A stretch of DNA of 64,000 nt from Styela clava (Eukaryota > Chordata > Ascidiacea > Stolidobranchia > Styelidae), in NCBI RefSeq assembly GCF_964204865.1, contig NC_135262.1, positions 14,260,001-14,324,000 on the forward strand, read 5' to 3'. The notes under the pieces were generated by a model. That model was given only the letters and a program-made list of their open reading frames with translations, was not told where the DNA came from and searched no databases. Positions 10,851 to 24,600 of the stretch are shown here, piece by piece; the first letter of the stretch is position 1; each line of letters starts with the position of its first letter. Position numbers and translations under genes: made by a program.

Positions 10851-12135
10851 TCTCAGAGGGAAGGTGGCTAAATCTCGAGGTGATGGAGATATTAATTAGT
10901 CTGCTGAAACGAGGACATCTTGAGATTCGTGAATTGAATTGTGCGATTGATTGCATAGTAAAATTTGTGCAATGAGAGCAGTTTGGAAAACAATTTGATG
11001 CATTGCATAATCATTCATCTTTGGAAGAAAAGATCATCAGAACGCCGAAGAGGTCATTCTCGAGAAATGAGCAGATGAAATCAATACAGAAATTGAATCC
11101 TATTGTTGTAAAAGGGATTCTGGGAGTCGGTGGTCATTTTGATCGTTCACATATGCCATTGGAAAGTAGATATTCAGTAATTTTGCCGAGTGATAGTCAT
11201 ATTACAAATTTGGTGATTGATTTGTATTATGAAAGAGAAGGTCACAGTGGTACTCTGCATGTTTTATCTGCAATTCGTGAGAAATTTTGGATTATCAAGG
11301 GGCATGCAACTGTGCGTCGAAGGTTGAGCAAATGTTTTACTTGTCGTCGATGGAATTCTAAAGTGGGGGAGCAAGTGATGGCACCGTTACCAAAAGTTCG
11401 AGTGACACCTAGTGGAATGCTTTTATGGAAACTGCCTGTGATTATTTTGGACCAATACTGGTGAAGAGAGGCAGGAGTGAGGAGAAAAGATATGGGTGTA
11501 TGTTCAGCTGTATGGCTACTCGAGCGGTTCATATCGAGATGGCTAATTCGCTGGATACTTCGTCGTACATTAATGTGTTTCAGAAATTTATAAACAGGCG
11601 TGGGCGACCCAGGAAAATGTACAGTGACAATGGAACGAAGTTTACGGGGCTGAGAGAGAACTTCGTTAAGGGATTCAAAATTGGAATCAAAATCAGATTT
11701 GTAAAGTTATGCAGCAGCAAAACATTGAATGGAGGTTTCTGTGCCTTTAGCTTCTCATACAAATGGAGCTTGGGAGAGAATGATAAGATCTTTCCGGAAA
11801 TTGATGAGAGCAATTGCTGGGGAGAGGTTGTTGGATGACGATGCTCTACATACATTGACAACACAGTGTGAAAGCATTTTAAATGGGAGACCAATTTGTC
11901 CGGTTGGAGATAGCCCGGATGATCTCGCAACTTTGAGTCCTAATATGTTGTTACTTGGTCGGCCTAATCCGAATCTTCCTCCTGATCAATTCATGAAAGC
12001 GGATGGATATAAGAAGTCATGGCGACAGGTACAATTGATGACAGATTGTTTCTGGAAGAGGTGGTTGAAAGAATATCTGCCAACATTGCAGTTAAGGCAG
12101 AAATGGCACAAACCTGTGAGAAACTTCGCAGTTGG
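10851..12135 (+). pseudogene. BEL/Pao integrase, copy 1, C-terminally truncated
   Basis: A zinc-binding HHCC region (GHSGTLH then CFTCRR) lies near 11240-11350. The catalytic core follows: DYFGPI in a shifted frame near 11440, YSDNGT near 11620, and the Glu in TNGAWERMI near 11765. The Pao-typical RPICPVGDSPDDLATLSPNM and LPTLQLRQKWH segments come next. Frameshifts occur near 11420 and 11735. Similarity stops at about 12135, where family members continue for perhaps a hundred residues. The integrase would insert element DNA into the chromosome; this one is dead. Confidence 0.83.
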
Positions 12136-12635
12136 ACCATCGCGCAGCTTTCCATATTCACTGTTTAGGCTTTTCATTTTTGCGTTCAAATCAATACAGA
12201 CCGATTACGCCATGTTTGGAAATAGCAACAAATGTCATGCACTTTACTGAGTGTAAAAGTCTCTGTAAGACTTCATTTATATGTGCAGTGCCGCAGTAAA
12301 CACTATCATGTCCTGACAGACGGAAGTGCGCTTCTACAAAAAACCAAATGAGTGATCTGTTTTGATGACAAAAAAATTTCTTCCATGTCTTCCATGTACA
12401 AAAATGAACTATGTTTTTCACGTTTCCCATGAAAAATTCGTGCTCCGTGATCAGAAAAGGTAAACATAATTTGAGTCTTACACATGGCTTGACAGAATTA
12501 AGTTATTGTGTGTGACCATTACCAAAAGTAAATTATTTAATTAATTTAATTATTCTAATGACTTCCACATATTTTTAGATTTGCCTGGAGCAAAATTGTA
12601 AATGGAAGAAATTTTTTTGGCATCATAACATGGTT
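12136..12635 (+). promoter_or_regulatory. Upstream region of sushi gene A
   Basis: This 500-bp stretch separates the truncated BEL from the TATA box. The same stretch, almost unchanged, precedes gene C at 58630-59128. It contains no believable coding frame: the frames entering from the left are read-through from the BEL. It is the obvious place for upstream control elements, but I recognise no specific sites. Confidence 0.45.
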
Positions 12636-12641
12636 TATAAA
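12636..12641 (+). promoter_or_regulatory. TATA box of sushi gene A
   Basis: TATAAA lies 47 bp before the start codon. With the usual 25-30 bp spacing the transcript would start near 12665, leaving a 5' untranslated region of only about 20 nt. The same hexamer is kept at the same distance in gene C (59129-59134). This assignment is inferred from sequence and spacing only. Confidence 0.5.
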
Positions 12642-12682
12642 CGACGTCTCAGTTGACAGCGAGCACGATATAGGCTAATATC

Positions 12683-15600
12683 ATGGAGAAGCAGTTCTGG
12701 GAAGTTTCCTACGTTTTGATTGCTTTATTTTTGCATCTAACAGAAGGTTGGTATTTAGTTAGTTTCATTTTGGCAATGCACTTTTTTTAAATACTTAAAT
12801 GATCTCATCCATTTTTTTAAAAAAAAATACGTTCCAAAAAATTTAATACAGAAATTTATATTTGGATTGGAATATGCTACTGCACAATTTGTTTTTGTTA
12901 TTTCGATATTGATTTTAGAAGCAATGAATTGCCTGGTTCCAATGCTATTTGGTTATTTGTTGTATTAAGTAGTATTGATTATCAGCCATTGGCTCCTCTC
13001 TGTATATAGGTAATTACCATAGATGAACAAGCCCGCCGGCATTTTGCTCGTCCGCAGGCATTGACCATTGCGGTGTGCACCATTATAGTTCTCTTCGGTT
13101 TTTGTAGTTCTTGCGCATTTTAGTGGTCGTCACAAATAGGTTCAAAAACTATTTTTTTAAAGCAAGTTTTATTGGTTGCTAATATGCTATTTTTGGAGAA
13201 CTGGATAACGTGATATGACACCTTGCGCAAAAATCTTTTTTCTGATATAAAAGGTTGATTTATCACCAATCACACGTGAAAAACATCTTCCCCGTGAAAT
13301 GCTCGAAAATGATTCATGTAGCGCTAAAATGCCGAGTGGTGCTGGATTTTTATAGCTGTGTACGACATTGAGTGTCTTTGTGTGGTATCGCGTAATATAT
13401 TAGAGCCAGTGGCCAGCGGGTTAAATGGTAGAAGCAGCTCATGCTAAATAAATGTCTAAAATTCCGCTAGTTAATTTGTATTGCTCCAGTGGACAAGTTA
13501 CAACTTGTTTACATGTTATAAGATTATGTTGCTGGGGAATGGCAAAATGTATTTTCCCCTAGTTTAATGTTCATTACAGTATTTTTGAGAATGAGGTAAA
13601 ATAAAGCGAAAATTTCTAAATAAAGATATGAGTACTAATTTGACTGATTATTTAGCCTTGTCTGGTCCGGACATTGAGCGATGGGGTTGTCGGCTGCTAT
13701 TGCAAAAAAAATTTGATTGACCCGATTAAAACGGCAGTTTTTTAAAGTAGTTGTCAGTAGAGGTTGGACAACTTTCATTACTTTCTCAGTGCACTAGTGT
13801 GTGCCTTAGCACTAGTGGATTCGTATGCATATCATGCATTTTTTTAAGTCAAATTAAACGGCATAATTGTTCTTTTCTTGTCATTGTTGTAAACTGCTTG
13901 TCTGAGGAAGTCTAATTTTGGTCAGACAAAACGTTACAGAAATAAATTTGTTTTTAGTATGCAGCAATACTTTGAACTGTGTAGTTTTAAAATAGTAGTA
14001 TTATTTCGAAAAGTTAGATATACACAAAAACTTGCCTCAAGAAAATATTAGGAATAAATAAAATCGGGTATTTGGACGGTGAATATGTGATTGTATGGCG
14101 TCACTAAATGAATGGAAATTGACTTGAACTAAATTTGAACTTTATTCTTTATAACCTGATGGTGATATGGCCTCGAGTTAAACTCAAACATTTCCATCAT
14201 AAAACACGTATTAGCAGTTTCTAATTTTGAAACTTCCCGTCGGGCGCTTTCTTTCCTGAGGTCATTTTGCATAGGTCATTTTAAATTTTTTCATCCCTAA
14301 ATCTTCACTCATGGATTGTTTAAAACGTGTGCTAGAGTTCTATTTGGGTATATAACTTTAAAAAGTAATTCTCCAATAATAGTCTACTTATGCGACCTAA
14401 TGCCCCAAAATTTGAAAAAAAAACTCGATCTTGAGAGATGTTGTGTCTAAAGTAAACTACCATAGTAGAGGGTTAATAACTGATTACATCTGATTGATTT
14501 TTACGTTTTTTCATGTGATTTTCCAACAAAACATTACCACAACCATTAATATAGCTAAAATCGTTACCGAGAATTCACAACTGTATTTGTGAAATTTATA
14601 AAAATTTGTAAGAAAAATCTTTTTATAAAAACTGGCATATATATTCGCTTCTTTTTTCTCATTAATAGCTGGTAGTATATTAGGGTTTAAGCAAAATTAC
14701 TAAAAAATTGATGACATATTAAACAAAATCCGATCTTCAAATCATATTATATTATAATTTATTGTTCTATAATATTCGAAAAGTACATCTAAATATCTCA
14801 GCGCGATACCCCAAGGTGAGCGGTATTGAAAATAATGATTTTGTTATCCATATTTAGGTGGATAATTGTAACTGGTAGTCCTGAAATATACTCGACACTT
14901 GAGTTACGCATCTGTCATATAAATCAAAACACGTTCAATTTGAGTACTTCAAACTGACAGTTTGACATAAAAATGATTTTATCATTATCAGTTTAAAAAC
15001 TAACAAAGACATGATAAATCACACTAACAATTTTATAAAAGGATCTATAGGTCTACATTTTTATTCATTAATCTAACATTTAGCAACAGCTGAGATTTAG
15101 TGGTTTCCTATTCATCATTTAACCATAATCGTTTTCTTCGATCAAGGCCTGCACCCACTATTCTACACTTGATCTGTCTGCTAATTTTGCACTAGAAGCC
15201 ATATGCATTATACTTTTTAATATTTAAAATTGACCAGATGTCACAGAAAGTCGAAAAAAAATTATGAAATATTAATATTCAATTTACTTGCAAATTTATC
15301 AATTTATCCAGGAAATCATTGTCCACCAACTGGATATTCAAAACCGGGACTCATTGAAGATTGTACCAAATCTTACTTTCACGGGAGTATCTGCTCGTGA
15401 GTATATTTTAGTTCGATGAAGTATGGTTAGACGCGCATTGTTGTTGCAGGCATTGTTCACCAGCAATTTCTGATCTCATTTTACTAAACCATTTGGTCTG
15501 TCTCATGTCTACGTTTGAGAGCATTTATTGTTGATTTTTCTGCTTTCATTATTTTCACGTTAGATGAATTTTTATTTTTGAAAACTACTTTATCCCTTTT

Positions 15601-18600
15601 TTTAATTTTTTACTCCAATATAGCATTCCAGAATGAAACTGTAAATGTACCGTCCATAAAAACATTTAAATTTTTATTATACATATTGCAAAATTGATAT
15701 CAATTGACATGTCAGACAAACAGGCTCTGAAATCTGGTAAAAAGAGATAATAATCAGGGTATTGCAGATGCATACCCCCATCTTCATTATTAACGCAATA
15801 ACAGCAATAACCAACTAACCAACTCCACAAATACTCTTTGTCTTAAAATGATGTTCTGTGATATTTGAAGGTATTTTTCACCATGAACAACTATTTAGAT
15901 TGGTAAACTCAGTATTATATAGTGACTACAAAAATGTATGTGTTGTCGTTTTATAGATATACCTGTTCAGGCGGTTATGTGCTCGATGGACTAACAAGCA
16001 TCACTTGTATCGGCCCAGTCAACTCCGCATATTGGGACGGAAAGCCCCCTGGATGCAACCGTATGTAGTTTTACTACAATAAGTGTAAATTAATCACATT
16101 TATAAAAATGAAATGAACTTATATAATGAGTTGAACTGAAATATAACTACCACAAACATAGAACGATTTAAAGTTGAATGTTTCTCTACACTCTGTACCA
16201 AACATGATGTGGTAATACTGACTTTTGTGAAGATTTGTTAGTAAATCATGTATGTTGAGTTGACATTTCAGCTTTTAACTCCATGGTTTATATCTTTTAG
16301 CAATTGAGTGTACTCCATTTCAAAGTTTTGATGATAAATTTGGAACACGATCCTGAGGTGAATAATACCCATGCATACACGATGTGAAGTATACAATACT
16401 TTATTGAAAATGTTTATTTACTACTCTATTTTATTTCCTATATCATTTTGGTTGAGTTTTCAGAAAAACAACTAAAAAAACTCTTCATTTTCAGCCATAT
16501 GCGAGGATTTGAACTTTGCAGGCGAAATAACTTGTACGGCAGGCCCCCCAGTCCCTCCTCCTCATGCATGCACGTGAGTTATTTATTATAGTGTTTATTT
16601 GCACTTCCATTTGATAGTTTTAAACTTTGCTTTGAACCAACCGTTATTTAAAAGAATGAGAGATGCACATATTTTGATACATTGTCCAGACTTCACATTT
16701 TTTTCTGCACAAACTGTAATCTAGATCCGAATATCATTTCAGTATATTTATATATATATATGATATTAAATTATTCTTTAGTTTCAAATGCCCGAAAGGA
16801 GAAGAAATAGTGTCAGGAGAACGTATTATTATGTGCCAAGAAGATGGACAATGGTCTGCAGCTGTACCTACATGTAAAGGTATTCGATTTGCGTGTTGGC
16901 ATAGTGTTTTGCTTTTAATGATTCTACATTACCGCCCATAATACTGACGAGGACATTAGTTTTGTGTGTATAAGATGCACCGCTCTTATTTGTGTATCGT
17001 ATATGACAAATTCTATTAATGAAAAAATTTCCATTTCCAAATTTGCCACCCGATCTTGATTTAAGGGCCTGGTTGAATAGCCGCCCGTGTGAACAGAACA
17101 TAAAAATAAATAAGGGCCGGTGCTTGAATATCCGCCCGATGTTAAAGCTGATTTTTCAGTGGTAGAGAACAATAGGAAGTAAGAAGCGCTTTTGTCTCAA
17201 CGCTGTTGAATTTTAAGCGCTGGTAGATAACACTACGCCTTAGGCGTCTAATTACATAACAGATAGCATTGATTACGTAACACCGTGGTTTCGCTCCAAT
17301 GTATGATTTACACTAAATATAAATATAAAATTATTAGTTTTTTTATGAGATATGTTATTTGATTTCAATATTATCGTAATGTTAATTTATTGTGAATTAT
17401 CATTTACAGCCAGGATGTGCCAGCCACTGACGTTTCCTGATGGTAGCGTTGTTTGTGAACCAAACAACTATGATTACGAGACAACGTGCAGGTGACATAT
17501 TTAATATTACTGGCGTTGGCCAGTATTACAAAATAAAATTTCTTATAGCTTAGATTTTCTACCAGCTGAGCTGGGATTAAAATTGATCGGGGGGTTTTAT
17601 CTTTAATCATTTTTATCTCTACATTTTGCATAGGAATACGCGTTCTTGATTGCCACTTTTTTTTATAATAGCCTGATTAACTTCCCAAGTTTACTGACTA
17701 ATAATGATTAATACATCAATAGGAATCTTCCTAAGTAAACTTGAAATTGACATAATGACAATTGCAGAAGCGTGTTACAGATCAAAATAATGAATATTTT
17801 CTTAGTGAAGTTCTTTTATATATTCTAGCCCAGGGGTGGGCAACCTTTTTCGGCTCGCGTGCACAAACCGGCTAAATTTAACGACAAAATTCTTCCGCGT
17901 GCCGATCAAGATTAAAAACAATGCCTTGTTACTTTTAAAGCAAAAATACACAATAATAAACCTTCTAAACATGTAAGCTACAGACAGATTCACTATTCGG
18001 GAAAGTATCAGCCCGACAAATAGATTTGATTACTTTTCTTATTCTATATAAGCAAAGACTTCTTCTGCTGCATTACCGTTGATGGAGATTTCATTGGGAT
18101 TATATTTTGTAACTTTCATAGAAATATACGAACTACTGGTTATATTTCTTTTAAAATCAATTTATTTCAGCAACTTAGCAAGTAACTCTAACCAACATGG
18201 GTTGTACAACCGTAGTAGTTTATATTTACGGTACAACTTCATAAATCAATCAGAAATGAAGAAAAATAGTGGCACAGACGAACTATATATTACGTAACAA
18301 TGCACCCCCAATGAATGCTGTGTCTCGTCACAATTCGTCGAGAGCTAACTCAGTTGTCACGTCATAATATATTTCTTTGTAGCCACATGTCATGAAAAGA
18401 CAAAAAAGGGGTTTAAAATTTTAAATGAATACAGATTGTTAACAAACGATAATGAATAAACAAACACCGAGTTTCATCAGATAAATCAGAGCCACCAAAC
18501 CTTCTTATCTGAAAAAGAATGATCTCGTTTATGAGTTCTCGCTCTCGTTCCGAATAAATGGGCTCGCGTGCCAAGTTTGGCACGAGCGCCAGGGGTTGCC

Positions 18601-21600
18601 CACCCCTGTTCTAGCCTATCCCGATACGAGCCCACAACACGAACTTTCAAGTTACACGAAAAAAACTAACATGCATTGATAGTAACTACAGTATAATACT
18701 AACTAATCTTTTTTATTTTTTCACTAGTTTTGAGTGCCCTATGGGTTACGAACCTGACATACCTGGACTGACAATGACATGTGAACTGGACAAAACATGG
18801 TCCGGCAGTATGCCATCTTCGTGTGACCGTAAGTAGAAAATTTGAAACACATACTATAAATAGCAATTGTAGGTGCTAGGGTTGACAAGTCCGGAATTGA
18901 GTGACCTACATATTTTCGCGCACACCAAGACATCATTTGCCTTTGTTTTATGATTTTGCTATGAAGAATATTCTTTGTTTATGAGAGATTAGGCAAGAAA
19001 AGTATTCAACGAATTCGCCGTTGCTTGATGACTTGATCACGAGCAACTCTTAAAATGCGGCTAAAAGGGATGGGCAAGGAGTACCGTCGACAAAACTGCA
19101 ATATCCAACTATCCTGTGTTACACAACATCAATTATATTAGAATACATAGATACCGTTTCATTGGTTTTAGCTGTCGACTGTGGTCCATACGAAGAAGTA
19201 GAAGGTGGCAGCGCATCCTGCGATGATGGTACAACATACGAAAAAGTTTGCAGGTTGCTTTAAATTTATTATGTTACTCCTTCTTCGTATTTTATTTCTA
19301 TTTATCTTTTTGTTGATTACTGAAAGCTTACGGTAGGTCTTATAATTTTGTAAAGCAATGCACTTTAAATGCCTATAGTATTACTATTGATAAAATAATT
19401 TCGTTGGTAATGGGATTGGGGTGCTCCCGAAGTATTCGTACCAAGATGGCGCACGACCTTAACATAGTATGTGTACCGTGGTAGGGTTATGCAGATTGTG
19501 CGTCATCTTGGTACGAATACTTCCGGAGCGCCGGAATTGGTATATATATACTAAATTTCATAATTGTAACTATGTCGATATTTCTTTGAAAAAATTGACA
19601 AAAAATTGAGTATCAGACATCTCACTGCGTATTAGAACTAACATTTTGGATGAAATAATTAGATTGTATTTCTGCAAACATAAAATAATACTTTTTTGTA
19701 CTCAGTGTCGTGTGTGACGTGGGTTACAAACCAAAGCAATCTACTTCGGAATGTATGTTCGATGGAGAATGGAGCCAACCTCCCCTGGAATGCTCTAGTA
19801 AGCCTGGTTTTAATTTAAATAATCTTGCATTGCAATTTTCTAAAATCAAAAACTCTATATTAGGTATTAGTGAGTTGATATCCAGTTACCTAAGTGCATT
19901 GCTGTTATAACAAATTCTGTAGTGTAGCGAATGTGGATATAACTATGCACTATAATGTTATTTAACCCATTTGTATTAATAGTATTTAAGTTCAATATTC
20001 AGTGCTCAATTTCCTTGGTAAAGACTTATCGCGAGAAGCGAAAAGCCTGGGCAATACGTTTATTGTATCGAGCAATTTGCTACGTGTTTCCGGGTTTACG
20101 TCAGGGAGTTAAAATATAAGATTTTTCAAGTTTTGTGTGGATTAATGTTTTTGAGTTTCGACCGTATAACTTTATTAATGAGGTTCAATTGTATATTTCA
20201 ATATATCAGTTTGGATTCAATTCGATTGTGCAAATTTACAATTTTGCGGACATCTGGCATTATAATATACGGGGCTAGTTCACTAAACGCCGTGAAGTAG
20301 TTCTAGTTGGCGTGGCATAACCATTTTCGCATATGTCATTTCTAACCTCCACCTGATTACGTCATCCAAAAATTAAATCACCTCAACGTCACAGTGACGA
20401 AATAAGGTTCGTCAAAGTATACGAATCATCGTACAAAATGCGCAGACGAACAACTCGAAATCAAGCAAGCTATTTCTCTCGTTTTCCGCGTAACGATCCC
20501 GATATAAGATATCGCTAGCGTTAGCGAGTGCGTTATTGTCGGCGGAGATGCCATTTCGAGCAATGGCTTGCCTTTTTTGGCAAGCTCTATGGCGTGATTG
20601 TGACGTCGTAGTGACGTAATCTTTGGATGACGTAGCCAGGTGAGGGTTAGGAATAACATATGCAAAAATTCCCCCCCCCCCCATAGGCCTATAGTACCGA
20701 ATCACAACACCTACAAAAGATATTCCGTGTGAAACACCTCAATATATACTTGAAATTTCTTTACTTTATCAGAAATCACGTGCGGCGCTCTCGATTTTAG
20801 CAATCAACCTGGAACAATTTATTGTGACCCCCCTGATCTTGGTTATGATAGTACTTGTAGGTAAGTAACAGAAACATTATTATTTTAGTTAAACTACCTA
20901 ACAAAATAGGCTATAGTTTTGCTCTGTATCCAAAAATAATTATTTCTATTTTTAATATTTTCTTGATTTTAATTGTTCAAGTTTTACTTGTGACGATGGA
21001 TACGAATTGACGGGAAAGGCAGTTTTAAAATGCCAGGAAAGTGAAGAATGGGATGGTATTGTACCGACATGCAAGGGTATTTATATACATGTTCTTTATT
21101 TTTTAGTGTTAAATAAGTTGATAAGTTGATAAAAGCTTCGTAACCCCTTACTCCTTACTATGCTTATGTCTGAACAATTACGATATATCATCAATCCGAC
21201 AATCATAGAAGTGATTGAATTAAAATACATATGAGCTCTCCATAGAATCATAAAACCAATTTGTGTAATGAACAACAAAGAAAATTATGTATAGATAAAA
21301 GATAACAAAGCAAATTATTATAGTAATCGAGATTGGTTTTAGACGTTTTTTGTTCATCCCTGTCTTTTGATGATGGAACTGTTAAGTGCACAGAAAAAAA
21401 CGAATATAGCAGCACGTGCATGTAAGTATAAATTAATGCATTGTCTCGTCGTTTTTGTGGATTATTGCTTTTGACACCTTTCAAATTTTCAAGATATTAG
21501 GCAAATATCACGACTTTGTTAGGCTTGCATTTCATTGAGACAAGCTTGATTTCATTTCTTAATTCAAAATTGATTAACAATTATACAGAATTCGTCACAA

Positions 21601-24600
21601 TGTTTACAGATTTTTGCATGTATGGATGACTACATAAATACAGAACCAACTATTTGAGAAATTAGAAACCTGTGCGAATGCATATATATATATGTGGAAC
21701 AATTTTTAAAATACAATCATTTAATCATATTATTTTTTAAGAATGGTATTACAAAAAACAATTTTGTAATCTATTCTCTATTACACATCGATTGTAAAAC
21801 AAATTTCTTTTTCAAATTGATTAATATAATCTATTATTTAAATTGAATTTAGTTAACAGCTGGTGTTGATTCTGATAATATAGATGTTTTATGTTTCTAT
21901 CACGAAACCCAAAATTTGTATTTTTGTATTTCCAATTTATATGGCATTTTGGATAAAGGTGAGTGATCAAATACAAATAGTTTTCAAAGCCTACCAACTC
22001 GCGTTATGTAATTACTAATAAGCACTGTAAAAGCAATCCACGACTACAACCAATTGTGTATTGTTTTTGAAAAGGTTCACGTGCAGTTTTCCACTCACAC
22101 TCTATGGAGCTGAAGAGATAACCTGTTTAGCCAGCGGAGAATGGTCTAATCCAGTACCAGAATGCAAGAGTAAGTACTATGCTAATTTACTAATAACTTG
22201 GCCCGGGGTTCCAGCATACAGGGCAATTTTATTTCATTTGTGTATGAATTGAAGAAATATGCTTTTCGGAGTCAGTCATCTTAAGATCTGGAAGTAAGAC
22301 GTAGGTATCCTTACAACCTTCATTGGAATAATGTTTAGCAAGGTCCAAGATAATGTTTCTGTCATAGTGGGTTGACTCAATCTATTTGATGTTTAATCTA
22401 ATTATAATCTCATATGGTATTAATTATTGGCATTTTGCCCTTCCACACTGAAGTTGTTTGGGTTACATCTCTTGTCAGTGGTGGTCAGAGTCGTTATTTG
22501 TTTAGAGAAACAAAAACATTTCTGAAAAATTACCTTGCTTTGGTAAAAGAAATCATGTCGTAAACTTTTTGTCAAATAAATATTTTTCGATGCTTTTATC
22601 TCTGTGTCTGAATGCATTGAAGTTGTTGCTACCGGATATCCTATACCACTTCTCCCATTTCACTTCGAAATTCCATTTCACTTAGAAATTCCATTTTCAT
22701 TATGCTGTAAAAATAAACCACAGTAGTTAGCCTACTTAATGTGTGGTTTTGCAGTGTTTGATCCCAAGTGTGAAGATGCACTCGATCCTCTAGCTTGTGC
22801 TGATAATTGTAACAACAATCTTGACTGTGATGAATCCGAAGTTTGTTGTCAAAGTTCGTGTGGACTTACATGCAAAAAAATCAAGGTTTCTTCCAAAAAG
22901 CCCTTACTCAGTAAGTAAAACGTCAATTCGGTATTTATCTTTTTGTGTTCTTTACTATAAAATGCAATTGAAAATGGCTCGCAACGCAGAAACGTTAATC
23001 TGATTTGATTGTGCTCAATTTTTTTTTAAATAAATGCTTAAATATTTTTTTAAATTGATGTAGTTTTTGAGACTTAAATTAAATTTATGTATGTAACCAA
23101 TAATGCATCTGAGACTCTGAAGAGCAAACCAATGGTATATATATTTACTGAAAATCTTATGTCTTCCGACTCTCTTGCCACTTATTAATATCAATATCAT
23201 GATTAAATGATGTATAGCAGCTAAACTTTGATTTAAGAGCCAAATGTACCAAGCTTTCAGATAAAACAACGCAAGTTAAAATGTCTCTGAATTACCTCAT
23301 ATACGAGGTGATCTCATATGTATACATCACAAACTTCACAGGAAGTTTGGATTCAAATTCATCCGATTCATTTCTCCTGCGAACTGACCTTTGCGTTTAT
23401 TTTGTGTTAGCCCTAGTTTATCGCGCCAAGCGAAACTAGGTTTATGAAAATAAATAGATATAATAATATAAATTCTAACTGAATTATAACATATTTCTTT
23501 TTTATAAATTTCAGATTTAGATAAAAATGCATTGCTTGGTCTATTGCTGGCTTCTTCCATGAAGCGCCCCGGACCAGTATGCCCAAGATGTGATAGAAAT
23601 TTTAATGCATGTTATTATTCAACTTGTCCAAGATATCTCAATGCGTTTTGTGGAACAGGCTGCAATGGATGTACAGCACATTACTATAACCCCTATAATA
23701 AGAAAGAAAGTATTCATTGTAAGTGACTGGTTCTATGTTTTTCTAACTTATTTTATTTGTATAAAGAGTTATTTCTAATGGATTTATGTACGTTAGCTTT
23801 GCATGATTGCATTTGTGACGACATTCCCACAAACGTGACATCAATTATAGCTGAAATTTGGTCCTGTGTGTTAAAAAATAAAGATTATCTTTTTTTCCGT
23901 CAGTCCAGCCTATGAAGCCATGGGAAATGTTTTATGTCTGTAAAATATATTTGTGTTCAGTGCAATTCTGTAACTACTTTAGCTTATTTTATCATATTGT
24001 AACTGCTCAGGTGGTTGTCCACCTCACACTCCACCAAACCCAAATTGTGCTGGATATATGTGTAACGGAGTTGGATGTGCAAACTTCCCACAAGCTCAGT
24101 GTCGTGTGTACGGTTGCGGACCAACATGCTATTTACAGTTTTTCGATCGATTTGGACGAAGAGTACAGTGCAGAGAGGAAGGTATTTATTTTGTCCTCGT
24201 CTCAACTTAAAGTTATTGGAACCAGTATATACAAATATCCTCCATTATATATAACTTACCTGTTTTGACTCGACTTCAAATGACGAAGTATGCTTTTCCG
24301 CCCACGCAGTTGTTACAATTGTATTTTTTTGCATAAAATTACAGATGTATTCAGCGGTAATCAGAAACCTTTACATAAAATTTTTAATAATTAATATATT
24401 TTTACTCTTATAATATAACCAACTCAACGTCAACTTTAGGATAAAACTATTATTGTATTGTCTCCTAATTCGGCAAATGTTTAAGTTGACTTTGCGTACC
24501 CATGCAACATTATTAAATTAAACCACAATAGAGTGTTAAAAGATGAATGCATTTGGTAACGTTTCGTTCTTGAAATAATGCTCAAATGATTGAAAAGATT

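Larger units (their letters stand above)
2191..12135 (+). mobile_element. BEL/Pao LTR retrotransposon, copy 1, decayed and 3'-truncated
   Basis: In order it has a leader, gag with a DUF1759-like segment, one CCHC zinc knuckle, an aspartic protease, reverse transcriptase, RNase H and a Pao-type integrase. This order and the motifs are typical of BEL/Pao elements. The reading frame is broken many times, the gag has an internal deletion, and an inverted hAT element occupies 3055-6937. The coding similarity stops at about 12135, inside the integrase C-terminal tail, and is followed by unrelated promoter-proximal DNA. No 3' LTR follows. The left border is uncertain and may lie to either side of the coordinate given. 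A second copy with the same truncation lies at 49793-58629. Confidence 0.85.

Noticed and set aside
19710-19910. Open frame of 66 codons with sushi-like start
   Set aside because: Only the first part is real (exon 9); the rest is read-through into intron 9.
21685-21700. TA-rich and other simple repeats as possible CRISPR or tRNA-like features
   Set aside because: They are plain microsatellites. No regularly spaced repeat array and no tRNA cloverleaf was recognised anywhere in the window.
22797-23003. Open frame of 68 codons over exon 14
   Set aside because: It is a shifted frame of the WAP-like exon. The frame that links exons 13 and 15 is different and carries the cysteines.
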